Below, in pieces: positions 10,241 to 22,137 of a stretch of 64,000 nucleotides of DNA; the stretch's first letter is position 1; the number at the start of each line of letters is the position of its first letter. Source of the stretch: Shewanella baltica. GTDB lineage: Bacteria; Pseudomonadota; Gammaproteobacteria; Enterobacterales; Shewanellaceae. The position numbers and the translations under genes were made by a program. The notes under the pieces are model-generated. The model had not been told where the DNA came from and searched no databases. It saw only the letters and a program-made list of their open reading frames with translations. Location: the NCBI RefSeq assembly GCF_900456975.1, contig NZ_UGYM01000002.1, positions 2,108,001 to 2,172,000 on the forward strand, read 5' to 3'.

Positions 10241-12994
10241 TTGTCTCAAGGAAATAGTGTACGCACGCTCACTGGCCTGCAACGTCTGCTGGAAGGCGGA
10301 CTCATCATTTGTTGTGTCCTCGCCACTTATATTTTACTCGCATTGACGAGTTTTAGTCCGTCTGATCCTGGTTGGAGTCAGTCGCATTTTCAAGGCGATA
10401 TTAAAAACTGGACCGGAGCAGTAGGGGCTTGGATAGCCGATATTCTGTTATATTTCTTCGGCGTCACGGCTTACATCATGCCAATCATTGTTGCGTCGAC
10501 CGGCTGGCTGCTGTTCAAACGCGCCCATCATTTGCTCGAAGTTGATTACTTTTCAGTGGCCCTGAGATTGATTGGATTTTTGCTGATCATCCTTGGGTTT
10601 TCTGCGTTGGCGAGTATGAACGCCAACAATATCTACGAGTTTTCGGCAGGCGGAGTGGCGGGCGATGTGATCGGTCAAGCCATGCTGCCGTATTTTAATA
10701 AACTCGGCACCACCTTATTGCTGCTGTGCTTCTTAGGTTCTGGCTTTACCCTGTTGACGGGGATCAGCTGGCTGACCGTGGTCGAGAAAATAGGCTTAAT
10801 CTCTATTTGGATTTATAAGAAACTTAAATTATTACCGCAAGCGATGAAACGTGAGCGTGAAACCGAAGATACCCGTGGTTTTATGTCTGTGGTCGATAAG
10901 TTTAAACAGCGCCGCGAATCACAATACGTGCTTGAAAAGCCGCCAGTCGTTGAAACGCCAAAGGTGCGTGAACGGCATATTGGCCGCAGAGCCGAAATAA
11001 CCCCAACCTTGTCTACTGCCGCAGATGAAGGGTTTATTACCGAAAGCATTAATACTGAAGAAGCTGCGCCGCAAAAAAACAAGCTATCGGCACTCGCAAA
11101 AATTTTGAGTTTGAATGGCAGTAAAAGCAAAAATGCACAAAGGGTTGAACCTCAAATCGATCATGATGATTTGGCCGCCCATGGCAATTTTGAAGCGCCG
11201 CCTTGGTTAACCGAAGCCCAAGATGCAAGACATGATGGACAAGAAAGCGCCGATTTCAATTCGCAGGCATTCGATCACGACGACAATGAGCCAGTTTTTA
11301 ACAGCCAAAACTTTGCGGAAGATGATGATGAAAGCTTAGGCTTTACCGATGATGACGTCATTGATTTTGATACAAAAGCCTCAACGGGCGCTGTGAATCA
11401 AGCACAGCGTAAGCAGCAAGATCAAAAAGCGAAAATTGTGGATGGCATAGTGGTGCTACCCGGGCAAGATGATAAACCCGCACCGAAAAAGCCCATGGAC
11501 CCCTTACCAAGCATCAATTTGCTTGATGTGCCTGATCGTAAAAAGAACCCGATCAGCCCAGAAGAGTTAGAACAAGTCGCCCGCCTGGTTGAAGTGAAGT
11601 TAGCCGATTTCAACATCATCGCCAATGTGGTGGGGGTGTATCCAGGTCCTGTGATCACGCGCTTCGAATTGGAATTAGCGCCTGGCGTTAAAGCGTCAAA
11701 AATCTCTAATCTGTCGAAGGATTTAGCCCGTTCACTGCTAGCTGAAAGTGTGCGCGTAGTTGAAGTTATTCCGGGTAAGGCTTATGTCGGACTCGAATTG
11801 CCGAATAAATTTCGTGAAACCGTGTTTATGCGCGATGTGTTAGATTGCGCCGCCTTTACCGACAGTAAATCCAATTTGACTATGGTGTTAGGCCAAGATA
11901 TCGCCGGCGATCCTGTGGTGGTTGACCTTGGTAAAATGCCGCATTTGTTAGTTGCGGGTACCACAGGTTCGGGTAAGTCAGTGGGCGTAAACGTGATGAT
12001 CACCAGCTTACTGTATAAGTCGGGCCCAGAAGATGTGCGCTTTATCATGATCGATCCCAAAATGTTGGAATTGTCTGTCTATGAAGGCATTCCGCATTTG
12101 CTCTGTGAAGTCGTTACCGACATGAAAGAAGCTGCCAATGCACTGCGTTGGTGTGTGGGCGAGATGGAACGTCGCTACAAGCTAATGTCTATGATGGGCG
12201 TGCGTAACATCAAGGGCTATAACGCCAAAATTGCCGAAGCGAAAGCCAATGGCGAAGTGATTTTAGATCCTATGTGGAAGTCATCTGACAGCATGGAGCC
12301 TGAAGCGCCTGCATTAGATAAGCTGCCATCGATTGTTGTCGTGGTCGATGAATTTGCCGACATGATGATGATTGTCGGTAAGAAAGTTGAAGAGTTAATT
12401 GCCCGTATCGCGCAAAAGGCCCGTGCCGCAGGCATACATTTGATCCTAGCAACCCAAAGACCGTCAGTGGATGTGATTACTGGCTTGATTAAAGCTAACA
12501 TTCCGACACGTATGGCATTCCAAGTGTCATCACGTATCGATTCGCGCACCATTTTAGACCAACAGGGTGCAGAAACCTTACTCGGTATGGGGGATATGTT
12601 GTTCTTGCCACCGGGTACTGCGGTTCCAAACCGTGTCCATGGCGCCTTTGTTGACGATCATGAAGTTCACCGCGTCGTTGCCGATTGGTGCGCCCGTGGT
12701 AAACCGCAATATATCGATGAAATTCTCAATGGTGCCAGCGATGGTGAGCAAGTCTTACTACCGGGTGAAACCGCAGAAACCGATGAAGAATATGATCCAC
12801 TCTACGATGAAGCCGTCGCCTTTGTGACCGAAACTCGTCGCGGCTCGATTTCAAGCGTACAGCGTAAATTTAAGATCGGTTATAACCGTGCAGCGCGCAT
12901 TATCGAACAGATGGAAGCCCAAGGTATCGTTTCGGCTCAAGGCCACAACGGTAACCGTGAGGTCTTAGCGCCGCCGGCACCAAAACATTATTAA
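10241..12994 (+). CDS. ftsK: DNA translocase FtsK
   Basis: FtsK anchors at the division septum and pumps DNA toward dif so that XerCD can resolve chromosome dimers. The 917-residue protein has an N-terminal membrane domain with four helices (first about 190 residues), an acidic and glutamine-rich linker (about 200-390), the hexameric motor with Walker A GTTGSGKS near residue 573 and Walker [10 protein letters not shown], and a C-terminal gamma winged-helix domain ([22 protein letters not shown]) that reads KOPS. The start is a TTG at 10241 (MSQGNSVRT), chosen because the frame has no better upstream start. It is shorter than E. coli FtsK because of its shorter linker. lolA follows. Confidence 0.95.
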   Translation: MSQGNSVRTLTGLQRLLEGGLIICCVLATYILLALTSFSPSDPGWSQSHFQGDIKNWTGAVGAWIADILLYFFGVTAYIMPIIVASTGWLLFKRAHHLLEVDYFSVALRLIGFLLIILGFSALASMNANNIYEFSAGGVAGDVIGQAMLPYFNKLGTTLLLLCFLGSGFTLLTGISWLTVVEKIGLISIWIYKKLKLLPQAMKRERETEDTRGFMSVVDKFKQRRESQYVLEKPPVVETPKVRERHIGRRAEITPTLSTAADEGFITESINTEEAAPQKNKLSALAKILSLNGSKSKNAQRVEPQIDHDDLAAHGNFEAPPWLTEAQDARHDGQESADFNSQAFDHDDNEPVFNSQNFAEDDDESLGFTDDDVIDFDTKASTGAVNQAQRKQQDQKAKIVDGIVVLPGQDDKPAPKKPMDPLPSINLLDVPDRKKNPISPEELEQVARLVEVKLADFNIIANVVGVYPGPVITRFELELAPGVKASKISNLSKDLARSLLAESVRVVEVIPGKAYVGLELPNKFRETVFMRDVLDCAAFTDSKSNLTMVLGQDIAGDPVVVDLGKMPHLLVAGTTGSGKSVGVNVMITSLLYKSGPEDVRFIMIDPKMLELSVYEGIPHLLCEVVTDMKEAANALRWCVGEMERRYKLMSMMGVRNIKGYNAKIAEAKANGEVILDPMWKSSDSMEPEAPALDKLPSIVVVVDEFADMMMIVGKKVEELIARIAQKARAAGIHLILATQRPSVDVITGLIKANIPTRMAFQVSSRIDSRTILDQQGAETLLGMGDMLFLPPGTAVPNRVHGAFVDDHEVHRVVADWCARGKPQYIDEILNGASDGEQVLLPGETAETDEEYDPLYDEAVAFVTETRRGSISSVQRKFKIGYNRAARIIEQMEAQGIVSAQGHNGNREVLAPPAPKHY

Positions 12995-13050
12995 GCCGCG
13001 CTGAGGCGTGGCTTTGATACACCCAAGGGTTTGACAGGGTAAGGAATAAA

Positions 13051-13677
13051 ATGAAAAAACGATTATGCGCTGTATTGTTAGCTTCACCTTTGCTATTTAG
13101 CGCGGCTGTGTTTGCCGATGATGCGCAGCAGTTAAGAGACAAGTTAATTGGTACTGCTTCACTAAAAGCCGATTTCAAACAAACCGTGACTGACGTGAAT
13201 AAAAAGGTCATTCAGACGGGTTCTGGTATCTTTGCATTGGCCTATCCAAATCAGTTTTATTGGCATTTAACTCAGCCCGATGAATCGCAAATTGTCGCCG
13301 ATGGTAAAGATTTATGGATTTACAATCCCTTCGCCGAAGAAGTGGTCATCATGGATTTTGCCGAGGCCATTAATGCTTCGCCTATTGCCTTGTTAGTCCA
13401 CCGCGACGATGCCACTTGGTCACAGTATTCAGTCACTAAGCAACAAGACTGCTATGAGATCAAACCTAAGGCGATTGATTCGGGCATATTGTCTGTCAAG
13501 GTGTGTTTCAAAAATGCCCAGTTAGCCAACTTTAATGTTGCCGATGACAAAGGTAATTTGAGCCAATTTGATTTGAGCAATCAGCAAGCGATTACCGATA
13601 AAGACAAAGCGCTGTTCAGCTTTGTGCTGCCTGACAATGTCGATGTTGATGATCAACGTCGTAAAACAGCGCACTAG
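13051..13677 (+). CDS. lolA: Outer-membrane lipoprotein carrier LolA
   Basis: LolA is the periplasmic chaperone that takes lipoproteins from LolCDE to LolB. The 208-residue precursor has a clear signal peptide ([22 protein letters not shown], cleaved before DDAQQ). The mature part contains [10 protein letters not shown], a hydrophobic-pocket segment typical of the family, and [17 protein letters not shown]. Length fits (about 203-208). It lies 56 bases after ftsK and 8 bases before rarA, as in other gammaproteobacteria. Confidence 0.94.
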   Translation: MKKRLCAVLLASPLLFSAAVFADDAQQLRDKLIGTASLKADFKQTVTDVNKKVIQTGSGIFALAYPNQFYWHLTQPDESQIVADGKDLWIYNPFAEEVVIMDFAEAINASPIALLVHRDDATWSQYSVTKQQDCYEIKPKAIDSGILSVKVCFKNAQLANFNVADDKGNLSQFDLSNQQAITDKDKALFSFVLPDNVDVDDQRRKTAH

Positions 13678-13685
13678 GCGATAGC

Positions 13686-15017
13686 GTGAGCAGTTTATCC
13701 TTTAATTTCGCCCCCGACTTTCGTCCCTTGGCCGCACGCATGCGGCCAAGAACGATCGCCGAGTACATAGGCCAAGCCCATTTACTGGGTGAAGGCCAGC
13801 CGCTACGCAAAGCATTGGAAGCGGGACGCGCCCATTCCATGATGTTGTGGGGGCCGCCGGGTACAGGAAAAACGACCTTAGCCGAATTAATCGCACATTA
13901 TTCAAATGCGCACGTTGAACGCATCTCTGCGGTCACCTCTGGCGTCAAAGACATTCGCGCGGCGATTGAGCAAGCGAAAGCCGTGGCTGAATCCCGTGGA
14001 CAACGTACGTTATTGTTTGTCGATGAAGTCCACCGATTCAATAAAAGCCAACAGGATGCCTTTCTGCCGTTTATTGAAGATGGCACTGTGATTTTTATCG
14101 GTGCGACCACTGAAAACCCATCCTTTGAAATCAACAATGCCTTGCTTTCGCGGGCACGGGTTTATCTTATCAAGCGCTTAAGCCATGATGAGATTGCCCT
14201 CATAGTGACCCAAGCCTTAAGCGATACCGAGCGCGGCTTAGGCCAACGCCAATTTGTGATGCCAACCGATGTGCTCACCACACTGGCGCAACTTTGTGAT
14301 GGTGATGCCCGTAAAGCGTTAAATCTTATTGAGTTGATGAGCGATATGCTCGCCGATGGCGGCACCTTTACCACTGAGATGTTGATCCAAGTGGCGGGGC
14401 ACCAAGTTGCCGGATTCGATAAGAACGGCGATCAGTTTTACGATTTAATCTCAGCCGTCCATAAATCAATCCGCGGCTCAGCACCCGATGCGGCGTTGTA
14501 TTGGTTTTGTCGAATATTAGAAGGCGGCGGCGATCCGCTGTATGTCGCAAGGCGCTTACTGGCAATTGCCTCTGAAGATGTCGGCAATGCCGATCCTGCG
14601 GCGATGACCATAGCGCTTAATGCTTGGGATTGTTTTCACCGTGTTGGACCAGCCGAAGGTGAGCGAGCAATAGCGCAAGCCATTGTTTATCTTGCCAGTG
14701 CGCCAAAGAGTAACGCTGTCTATACCGCATTTAAGGCCGCGCGTGAGTTAGCTCGCGATACTGGGCAAGTCGAAGTGCCGCACCATTTACGCAATGCACC
14801 GACTCAATTAATGAAAGACATTGGCATGGGCGCTGGGTATCGATATGCCCACGATGAAGCCAATGCTTACGCTAGTGGTGAAAATTATTTCCCCGAATCC
14901 CTGCAAACAGCGCAGTTTTATTTTCCGACTGAGCGAGGGTTCGAGAAGCGAATCAAAGATAAGTTGGCGCAATTAGCCCAGTTAGATCAAGCCAGCGAGC
15001 ACAAAAGATATGAATAA
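13686..15017 (+). CDS. rarA: Replication-associated recombination protein RarA (MgsA)
   Basis: This AAA+ ATPase acts at stalled replication forks and binds SSB. The 443-residue product has Walker [10 protein letters not shown] near residue 57, Walker [11 protein letters not shown] near residue 111, sensor ATTENPSF, and a C-terminal tetramerisation region. It starts at GTG 13686, eight bases after lolA stops. The last 8 bases overlap the start of crcB, indicating one operon. Confidence 0.94.
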   Translation: MSSLSFNFAPDFRPLAARMRPRTIAEYIGQAHLLGEGQPLRKALEAGRAHSMMLWGPPGTGKTTLAELIAHYSNAHVERISAVTSGVKDIRAAIEQAKAVAESRGQRTLLFVDEVHRFNKSQQDAFLPFIEDGTVIFIGATTENPSFEINNALLSRARVYLIKRLSHDEIALIVTQALSDTERGLGQRQFVMPTDVLTTLAQLCDGDARKALNLIELMSDMLADGGTFTTEMLIQVAGHQVAGFDKNGDQFYDLISAVHKSIRGSAPDAALYWFCRILEGGGDPLYVARRLLAIASEDVGNADPAAMTIALNAWDCFHRVGPAEGERAIAQAIVYLASAPKSNAVYTAFKAARELARDTGQVEVPHHLRNAPTQLMKDIGMGAGYRYAHDEANAYASGENYFPESLQTAQFYFPTERGFEKRIKDKLAQLAQLDQASEHKRYE

Positions 15018-15384
15018 TCTCTTACTTGTGGCACTAGGTGGTTCAATTGGGGCTGTTTTTCGCTATCTTATTTCAATATTCATGATCCAAGTATTTGGCA
15101 GCAGTTTTCCTTTTGGTACACTGTTGGTTAATGTCCTCGGTTCATTTTTAATGGGCGTAATTTACGCACTGGGGCAAATGAGTCATATCAGCCCAGAACT
15201 CAAAGCGCTGATCGGTATTGGCCTGTTGGGCGCTTTGACAACGTTTTCGACTTTCTCTAATGAAACCTTATTGCTGCTGCAAGAAGGGGATTGGCTGAAG
15301 GCGACTTTGAATGTGGTGTTGAATCTAAGTCTATGTTTATTCATGGTGTACTTAGGTCAGCAACTGGTTTTTTCTCGCATTTAA
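15010..15384 (+). CDS. crcB: Fluoride channel CrcB (Fluc)
   Basis: This is a small membrane channel that exports fluoride as a dual-topology dimer. The 124-residue product has four hydrophobic segments and the family motifs [27 protein letters not shown] and [15 protein letters not shown]. It is inserted between rarA and serS, which are neighbours in E. coli without crcB. No fluoride riboswitch is visible, and its start lies within the rarA end, so it is translated from the upstream message. Confidence 0.93.
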   Translation: MNNLLLVALGGSIGAVFRYLISIFMIQVFGSSFPFGTLLVNVLGSFLMGVIYALGQMSHISPELKALIGIGLLGALTTFSTFSNETLLLLQEGDWLKATLNVVLNLSLCLFMVYLGQQLVFSRI

Positions 15385-16689
<1,305 letters not shown>

Positions 16690-16708
16690 TGGAACGCAAA
16701 ATAATACT

Positions 16709-16831
16709 ATGGATAAAGGCCAGCGCTATCTCCGTTGGCTTTCCTATACCGCTGTCATTGCTGTATTTTTTGCGGTGATGTTGGCGACCATAGGCAAAGC
16801 CGTCTGGGTTGTGTTAGAAAACGTCAAATAA
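16709..16831 (+). CDS. Small predicted membrane protein
   Basis: A 40-residue frame, MDKGQRYLRWLSYTAVIAV onward, encodes one strongly hydrophobic segment (about residues 12-29) with basic residues before it, followed by VWVVLENVK. This fits a single-pass inner-membrane micropeptide with its N-terminus inside. It lies 19 bases after serS and before the operon terminator, so it would be co-transcribed. The ribosome site (GGAACG) is weak. I do not recognise a family. Confidence 0.5.
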   Translation: MDKGQRYLRWLSYTAVIAVFFAVMLATIGKAVWVVLENVK

Positions 16832-16860
16832 CCCTATTAACTTTGTTCAAGTAAAAAGAA

Positions 16861-16893
16861 AGGCATGTTTCCCAAGGGAACATGCCTTTTTTG
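16861..16893 (+). terminator. Terminator of the serS operon
   Basis: AGGCATGTTTCCC and GGGAACATGCCT (16861-16887) form a long stem with an AA loop, followed by six or more T. It ends the serS transcript. Confidence 0.9.
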
Positions 16894-16976
16894 TTTGTGC
16901 CATGTTTATGTTCAATGCTCACATTTGACGCTTACGTTCGATATTGAGTTAAGTGTGATGACTTAACCCTATACGA

Positions 16977-17315
16977 TTAAATGCATTTAGCTGGCTTTGG
17001 CAGGCCTGCAATTTTGGTCGCTTGTTTTGCAGGGCCAATAGGGAACAAGGTATATAAGTATTTTGAATTGCCTTTGTCTGGCCCTAAAGCTTGGCCAATA
17101 GCTTTGACTAATACGCGAATAGCAGGGCTCGTTTTGTATTCAAGATAAAAATCGCGAACAAAGTTAATCACTTCCCAATGGGCGGGCGTAAGCACGATTT
17201 GCTCTTCTGCCGCCAATAGTAAAGCCATATCTGGTTGCCAATCGTTGAGATCTTTTAAATAACCTTGATGGTCACGGGCGATTTCTGCGCCATTAAATTG
17301 CAATGGATTTACCAC
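16977..17315 (-). CDS. tusE: Sulfur relay protein TusE (DsrC family)
   Basis: TusE takes sulfur from TusBCD and hands it to MnmA for 2-thiolation of the wobble uridine in tRNA. The 112-residue product is of the DsrC family, with the conserved [14 protein letters not shown] segment. A cysteine one residue before the end (PAKCI) is the persulfide carrier. It is the last gene of tusDCBE, overlapping tusB by 7 bases. Confidence 0.9.
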   Translation of the reverse strand: MVNPLQFNGAEIARDHQGYLKDLNDWQPDMALLLAAEEQIVLTPAHWEVINFVRDFYLEYKTSPAIRVLVKAIGQALGPDKGNSKYLYTLFPIGPAKQATKIAGLPKPAKCI

Positions 17316-17590
17316 GTTATCACCTTGTCATGGAGTAATGATTGAGCCACAAACTCATTGTAATCGATAAGCGTCACGTTCTTTAAACGCTCAGATAGGC
17401 CGCGTGCGACGACATCGTCTTTTAAGACCATGAGCTTGAAGGGCGATAATGCCATTGCCCATTGACGCAGCAGTAACGCGTTCACGCCATCGCTCGATAG
17501 TAGAATCGCATCTTCCTTACAGGCGTAACGTAAGCAGAGTTTCAACGCACTATCTCGGCTGGGAGATGTTTGAATATGATGTAAAATCAT
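17309..17590 (-). CDS. tusB: Sulfur relay subunit TusB (DsrH family)
   Basis: TusB is the smallest subunit of the TusBCD heterohexamer in tRNA 2-thiouridine synthesis. The 93-residue product starts [20 protein letters not shown] and has the [16 protein letters not shown] segment typical of DsrH proteins (here [13 protein letters not shown]). It overlaps tusC by one base and tusE by seven. Confidence 0.85.
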   Translation of the reverse strand: MILHHIQTSPSRDSALKLCLRYACKEDAILLSSDGVNALLLRQWAMALSPFKLMVLKDDVVARGLSERLKNVTLIDYNEFVAQSLLHDKVITW

Positions 17591-17952
17591 CAGAATACTA
17601 AGACCTCATCCACCTGTTTTAAATGGGCAGCGATGGCCTCATCGTTGACCACAGTAACAGGAACTGACAGTAAGCCATGGCTTAAGCCGTAGTCGGCTAA
17701 GGATTGCTTACAGACAAATACCGACTCGATATCGTACAGCGGCAGTGCTTTAAAGGTGGAGATGTAATCTTTAGCGCCGATAAGCTCAGGCTGTTGATCT
17801 TTAATCAAATGCAGCACACCTTCATCGACAAAGACTAAACTTACTTCTTGCTCAAAGCTGGCGCTCAGCAGGGCGAGATCTAAACCTTCGCGGCCACGAA
17901 CAGTACCGTGTGGCGAACAGCGAAATAGGATACACAATTTTTTCATAGTCAC
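17590..17952 (-). CDS. tusC: Sulfur relay subunit TusC (DsrF family)
   Basis: This 120-residue subunit of TusBCD is of the DsrE/DsrF fold. It has the motif FRCSPHGTVRGREGLDLALLSASFEQEVSLVF in pieces typical of TusC, and SVFVCKQSLADYG near residue 78. It lies 8 bases after tusD on the same strand and overlaps tusB, so the four tus genes form one operon. Confidence 0.88.
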   Translation of the reverse strand: MTMKKLCILFRCSPHGTVRGREGLDLALLSASFEQEVSLVFVDEGVLHLIKDQQPELIGAKDYISTFKALPLYDIESVFVCKQSLADYGLSHGLLSVPVTVVNDEAIAAHLKQVDEVLVF

Positions 17953-17960
17953 CCTGAGAG

Positions 17961-18350
17961 TTAAAAACTGATCAAACGATCGGCCGATTCAATGCCGGTG
18001 ACAAGCTCGCCTAAACCGCCCATGATAAATGACTCGCCCACATTCCAGTGGCTTAGGCCATTCTCGCTGGCATCTTGCTTGCTTACAATCCCACGGCGCA
18101 GCGCTGCTGAAACGCAATTGACTAACGGGAGCTGATGGGATTGCGCGAGCTGTTTCCAGTCACTGATCACATCGTTTTCATCGGAGGCGGGTAAGCTTAA
18201 ATCTGTGGAGTTATACACGCCGTCTTGATAAAAAAACACACAGATAATCTGATGCCCAGCCAAAAGTGCAGCTTGGGAAAAGCGTAAGGCGTTAACACTC
18301 GCCGACGTGCCATAAGCGGGCCCGTTCACTTGGATAATAAATTTGCTCAT
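17961..18350 (-). CDS. tusD: Sulfurtransferase subunit TusD (DsrE family)
   Basis: TusD accepts sulfur from TusA on a conserved cysteine and passes it to TusE. The 129-residue product starts MSKFIIQVNGPAYGTSASVNAL and carries the likely catalytic cysteine in LVNCVSAALRRGI (near residue 77). It is the first gene of tusDCBE. A terminator for the upstream Bax1-I gene lies just before it, so it must have its own promoter or depend on read-through. Confidence 0.9.
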   Translation of the reverse strand: MSKFIIQVNGPAYGTSASVNALRFSQAALLAGHQIICVFFYQDGVYNSTDLSLPASDENDVISDWKQLAQSHQLPLVNCVSAALRRGIVSKQDASENGLSHWNVGESFIMGGLGELVTGIESADRLISF

Positions 18351-18360
18351 TTAAAATAAA

Positions 18361-18384
18361 AATGGCCCTAAAAGTAGGGCCATT
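18361..18384 (-). terminator. Terminator after the Bax1-I family gene
   Basis: AATGGCCCTA and TAGGGCCATT (18361-18384) form a 10-bp stem. On the minus strand it is followed by TTTTATTTT. It separates the Bax1-I gene from tusDCBE. Confidence 0.85.
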
Positions 18385-18419
18385 CTAACGCAAGTTAAGC
18401 TAAAAATCGCTAACTAGGA

Positions 18420-19079
18420 TTAGTCATCGTTGCCTATGCCCATTAGGTGCAACAGCGCGATGAAGAGGTTTAAGAAATCTAAGTATAATGAGATAGTTGC
18501 GCGAATGTAGTTCGTCTCGCCACCGTTCACAATACGGCTAGTATCAAACAGGATAAAACCTGTCATCAATAATGCAATACCGGCGTTAATCGCCATAAAG
18601 GCAATGCTGTTACCCATAAAGATGTTAATTACGGCAGCGGCAATCACCACAATCAAGCCAGCAAACAAGAATCCACGTAGAAAAGAGAAATCTTTCTTAG
18701 TGGTCACCGCATAGGCTGATAACGCAACGAAAATCACTGACGTTAACCCCAGTGCTTGCATGATCAGCTGTGGACCGTTTGCCATGCCTGCGTAGTGATT
18801 CAGCATGTAGCCCAGTGACGCGCCTTCCATACCAGTAAAGGCAAATACCCAGAAGATACCCGCTGCAGATTCGGCTTTACGTAAGGTTACAAACAACAGC
18901 ACTAGGCCGCCAATGGATAAGCCAATGGAGAGTAATGGACTGATATTTAATGCCATTGCCAAGCCAGCGCACAGGGCAGAGAAGGCCAATGTCATAGACA
19001 ACAGCATATAAGTGTTTTTAAGAAGTTTGTTCACTTCCAGTGTTGACGCACTTGTCGAATATAAGGTTTCTTGGGTCAT
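18420..19079 (-). CDS. Bax inhibitor-1 family membrane protein (YccA type)
   Basis: This 219-residue inner-membrane protein with seven hydrophobic segments is of the Bax1-I/TMBIM family. E. coli YccA, its likely counterpart, has the same length, is a substrate and modulator of the FtsH protease, and also lies beside tusE. A GTG at 19097 would add six residues, but GGAG is placed 7 bases before the ATG at 19079 (MTQETLYS), so that start is chosen. The C-terminal SLYLDFLNLFIALLHLMGIG is typical. Confidence 0.9.
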   Translation of the reverse strand: MTQETLYSTSASTLEVNKLLKNTYMLLSMTLAFSALCAGLAMALNISPLLSIGLSIGGLVLLFVTLRKAESAAGIFWVFAFTGMEGASLGYMLNHYAGMANGPQLIMQALGLTSVIFVALSAYAVTTKKDFSFLRGFLFAGLIVVIAAAVINIFMGNSIAFMAINAGIALLMTGFILFDTSRIVNGGETNYIRATISLYLDFLNLFIALLHLMGIGNDD

Positions 19080-19097
19080 GTTGATCTCCGTTGACAC

Positions 19098-19480
19098 ATT
19101 TCCTAACTGATCATTTTGATTTTTTACAGCACACTAAGTTCCCGTAAAATCCTAAAACGAACTTAACTGCATTCATGATACCGTACCTGAGATACGGGTG
19201 AAAGTCATAGAACCATGAATAACAAATTGTTAATCTTAAAAATTTTGCCTCATCTCACATATCAATCTTAAGTGCTAAGCGCTGAGGATTGAGATGGCTG
19301 CATCCGTATCTTTATCCACTAAGCACATGAATGCTTGGTTAAAACTTAATTGGCTTGATAAATAGGCCTGCTGAACTTAGGTGCACTTACAGCAAATTTC
19401 AAGTTCAATGCCGATTTCAAAGACAAGTTCAATGCCAACAAGTATAAGGACTAGATCAGCATATTGAGTTTAAACCAAGC
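19098..19480. other. Gap between the Bax1-I gene and punR
   Basis: No coding frame of note. A short hairpin CCGTA/TACGG occurs around 19183-19197, and CAAGTTCAATGCC is repeated twice near 19400-19437. The promoter of the Bax1-I gene should lie in the left part. Confidence 0.4.
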
Positions 19481-20383
19481 TTAAGCCAGCCACTCTTTAT
19501 GCAATTTTTCAGTATCGCCCAGATATTCCAGCACCCAAGCGAGCGCAGGCGACATCTTGTCGGCATTCCACGCGAGACAACAAGGGCTGGTCTGCTTAGG
19601 ATTTTCCAGTTGTTTCTCAACCAGCGCACCCGCTTTAATAAACACACTTGCTAAGTGCACTGGCATATAACCAACGCCTAAACCTTCGCGGAAACAGTTA
19701 ATGGCGCGGATCCAATCGGGTACAACGAGGCGACGTTGATTTTCGAGCAACCAAGTCATACGTTTTGGAATTTCCCGAGAGGTGTCTTCTAGGCAAATAG
19801 AGGGGAAGGGGCGCAGCTCATCGTCGCTTAGCGGACGGTCAATATTGGCTAATGGATGATTTTTGCTGACTAAAAATGCCCACTCAATATCGCCCATGTC
19901 TTTATATTGGTACACGCCGCCGACCGGAATTGCGGTTGTTGCACCAATTGCAATGTCACTGCGGCCCGTGGCGAGCGCTTCCCAAACGCCGTTAAAGACC
20001 TCAATGCGAATAATCAATTCAATATCATGGAAATGACGGTAGAAGTCAGCAATCAATACGCTGATCCTATCGGCACGGACGATATTATCCAGCGCGATAG
20101 ACAAGGTCGGTTGCCAACCGTTTGCTACGCGCTGCGTGCCACGCTTCATCTCGTCCATCTGCGTAAGCAAAGTTCTGGCTTGCTTAACAAAATGTTCACC
20201 CGCAGGCGTTAAAGTTACGCTGCGATGATGACGTTCAAAAAGAATGACGCCGAGTTCTTCTTCTATTTGCTTGACCGCGTAGCTCACGGCAGAGGGCACT
20301 TTATGCAGCCGATTCGCCGCTGCGGTGAAACTTCCTACACGAGCCACAATATCTATGAGTTCTAGCGCTTGTTCTGAGAGCAT
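19481..20383 (-). CDS. punR: LysR-type regulator, PunR-like
   Basis: The 300-residue product has an N-terminal helix-turn-helix (LIDIVARVGSFTAAANRLHKVPSAVSYAVKQIEEELG) and a LysR substrate-binding domain. The frame opens further upstream, but the ATG at 20383 (MLSEQALELID) is the normal LysR start. It is divergent from a transporter that closely resembles PunC (YdhC). In E. coli, PunR (YdhB) activates punC for purine nucleoside uptake, so the pair identity rests on this arrangement plus sequence resemblance. Confidence 0.8.
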   Translation of the reverse strand: MLSEQALELIDIVARVGSFTAAANRLHKVPSAVSYAVKQIEEELGVILFERHHRSVTLTPAGEHFVKQARTLLTQMDEMKRGTQRVANGWQPTLSIALDNIVRADRISVLIADFYRHFHDIELIIRIEVFNGVWEALATGRSDIAIGATTAIPVGGVYQYKDMGDIEWAFLVSKNHPLANIDRPLSDDELRPFPSICLEDTSREIPKRMTWLLENQRRLVVPDWIRAINCFREGLGVGYMPVHLASVFIKAGALVEKQLENPKQTSPCCLAWNADKMSPALAWVLEYLGDTEKLHKEWLA

Positions 20384-20498
20384 AGCTGACGTCCATTCCA
20401 ATGAAAATAATTGATAGCACAAGTCAAAAATAAACGTTTCCAATAGATTTAACAAGTCATTAGACTGCACGCTTTAGTCAATCCGACCCGATTATTTT

Positions 20499-21770
20499 AT
20501 GAAAACGTCTAGTAACACCTTTGTAAACATAAAGTTCTTTATGTTTCTATTCTATTTAGCCATGTTGAGCATGCTCGGCTTTATTGCCACTGACATGTAT
20601 TTGCCTGCTTTCAAAGCAATTGAAGGCTCGCTTAACAGTACCCCGTCACAGGTGGCGATGTCGCTGACCTGTTTCCTGGCGGGTCTTGCCTTAGGTCAGC
20701 TACTTTATGGCCCCTTAGTCAATAAAATCGGCAAACGTTGGGCACTGATTTTTGGCCTAGTGGTGTTTGCCATTGCCAGCGTGTTTATTGCCAACAGTGA
20801 TTCTATCCTAATGCTCAATACCGCGCGCTTCTTCCAAGCGATTGGCGCCTGTAGTGCAGGGGTTATTTGGCAAGCTATTGTGGTTGAACAATATGATGCT
20901 GATAAAGCCCAAGGTATTTTCAGTAACATTATGCCACTGGTCGCATTATCGCCTGCATTAGCACCGATCCTTGGCGCTTACATTCTGAACGAATTAGGCT
21001 GGCGTGCAATCTTTATCTCTTTGTGTGTTATCGCTTTTCTACTGATATTGATGACCTTGTACTTTGTACCAGGCAAGCGTCAGCATACACACAGTGAACA
21101 TGCTGCGGTATCTTATGGGCAAATTTTGAAAAACACCCGCTATTTAGGCAACGTCGTGATCTTCGGCGCCTGTTCCGGTGCTTTCTTTGCTTATCTAACC
21201 GTATGGCCGATTGTGATGGAAATGCACGGCTATCTGCCAACTGAAATCGGCCTTAGCTTTATCCCACAAACCATCATGTTTATTGTCGGTGGTTATGCGA
21301 GTAAGTTACTGATAAAACGCATTGGCGGGCATCAAACACTGAATATCTTGTTGTCGATTTTCGCAGCCTGCGTTATTTCGATCATCATGTTCACGCTGAT
21401 TTTCCCAGCAAGCACGATTTTCCCACTGCTTATTTCGTTCTCTATTTTGGCCGCAGCTAATGGCGCCATTTACCCGATAGTCGTGAACAGCGCGTTACAG
21501 CAGTTTAGTCAGAATGCCGCTAAGGCCGCAGGATTACAGAATTTCTTGCAGATCAGCATTGCCTTTGGTGCATCTAGCTTAGTTGCTATGTGGGCAAGCC
21601 TAGGTGAAGTAGCGATAGGTTGGGGCATCCTATGTTGCGCTATCTTAGTTGTGGTCGGCTATGTGCTGAAGAGCCAACAAGGGTGGGGCGATTTTGCCAA
21701 ACATTTCACTAAGCCAGATCCCGCACGTGTTGGCATAGTGGCCGATGTGAAGCAAAATCCAGCGGATTGA
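20499..21770 (+). CDS. punC: MFS transporter of the Bcr/CflA group, PunC-like
   Basis: This 423-residue, 12-segment major facilitator protein has the motif A-like loop GPLVNKIGKRWALIFG near residue 70, SMLGFIATDMYLPAF in the first helix, and IMPLVALSPALAPILGA in the fifth. These match E. coli PunC (YdhC), now assigned to purine nucleoside transport, although the wider family was named for drug efflux. The start MKTSSNTFVNIKFF lies opposite punR. The C-terminus has an extra hydrophilic tail of about 35 residues. Confidence 0.82.
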   Translation: MKTSSNTFVNIKFFMFLFYLAMLSMLGFIATDMYLPAFKAIEGSLNSTPSQVAMSLTCFLAGLALGQLLYGPLVNKIGKRWALIFGLVVFAIASVFIANSDSILMLNTARFFQAIGACSAGVIWQAIVVEQYDADKAQGIFSNIMPLVALSPALAPILGAYILNELGWRAIFISLCVIAFLLILMTLYFVPGKRQHTHSEHAAVSYGQILKNTRYLGNVVIFGACSGAFFAYLTVWPIVMEMHGYLPTEIGLSFIPQTIMFIVGGYASKLLIKRIGGHQTLNILLSIFAACVISIIMFTLIFPASTIFPLLISFSILAAANGAIYPIVVNSALQQFSQNAAKAAGLQNFLQISIAFGASSLVAMWASLGEVAIGWGILCCAILVVVGYVLKSQQGWGDFAKHFTKPDPARVGIVADVKQNPAD

Positions 21771-21850
21771 GTGTAATAGCAACAATCGGCGCATAATTGA
21801 GAGTTAGTGCTTTACAGTCAACACACTTACTTATATTATGCGCCTCGTTC

Positions 21851-21941
21851 GGAGGGGTGGCAGAGTGGTTTAATGCACCGGTCTTGAAAACCGGCGTGGG
21901 TTTATAGCCCACCTAGGGTTCAAATCCCTACTCCTCCGCCA
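21851..21941 (+). tRNA. tRNA-Ser (anticodon UGA)
   Basis: The sequence starts GGAGGGG and ends CTCCTCC-G-CCA, giving a 7-bp acceptor stem with one G-U pair, an encoded CCA (21939-21941), the T-loop sequence GGTTCAAAT and a long variable arm typical of serine tRNAs. The anticodon loop CTTGAAA presents TGA, reading UCA and related codons. It is a single gene with its own terminator. Confidence 0.97.
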
Positions 21942-21951
21942 TATTCAGTCA

Positions 21952-21984
21952 AAAAGCCGCTAAGCAATTAGCGGCTTTTGCATT
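21952..21984 (+). terminator. Terminator of tRNA-Ser
   Basis: AAAAGCCGCTAA (21952-21963) and TTAGCGGCTTTT (21968-21979) form a 12-bp stem ending in a T-rich run, directly after the tRNA. Confidence 0.9.
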
Positions 21985-22040
21985 TTAGCTATTCTAGCTT
22001 TGAGTTTCTGATTCGAAACGCAGCGCCTCCATCATAGTTT

Positions 22041-22076
22041 ACCAACAAGGCCATCAGCATTGATGGCCTTGTTGGT
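22041..22076. repeat. Perfect 16-bp inverted repeat
   Basis: ACCAACAAGGCCATCA (22041-22056) and its complement (22061-22076) flank GCAT. Neither side has a convincing run of T, so it is either a weak bidirectional terminator between the tRNA and the convergent minus-strand genes or an isolated hairpin. Confidence 0.6.
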
Positions 22077-22137
22077 TATTGTCATTTAACTCTAGATTTG
22101 CTCATTCAAGATGATGCACTGACAATCTCAGCGTTCA

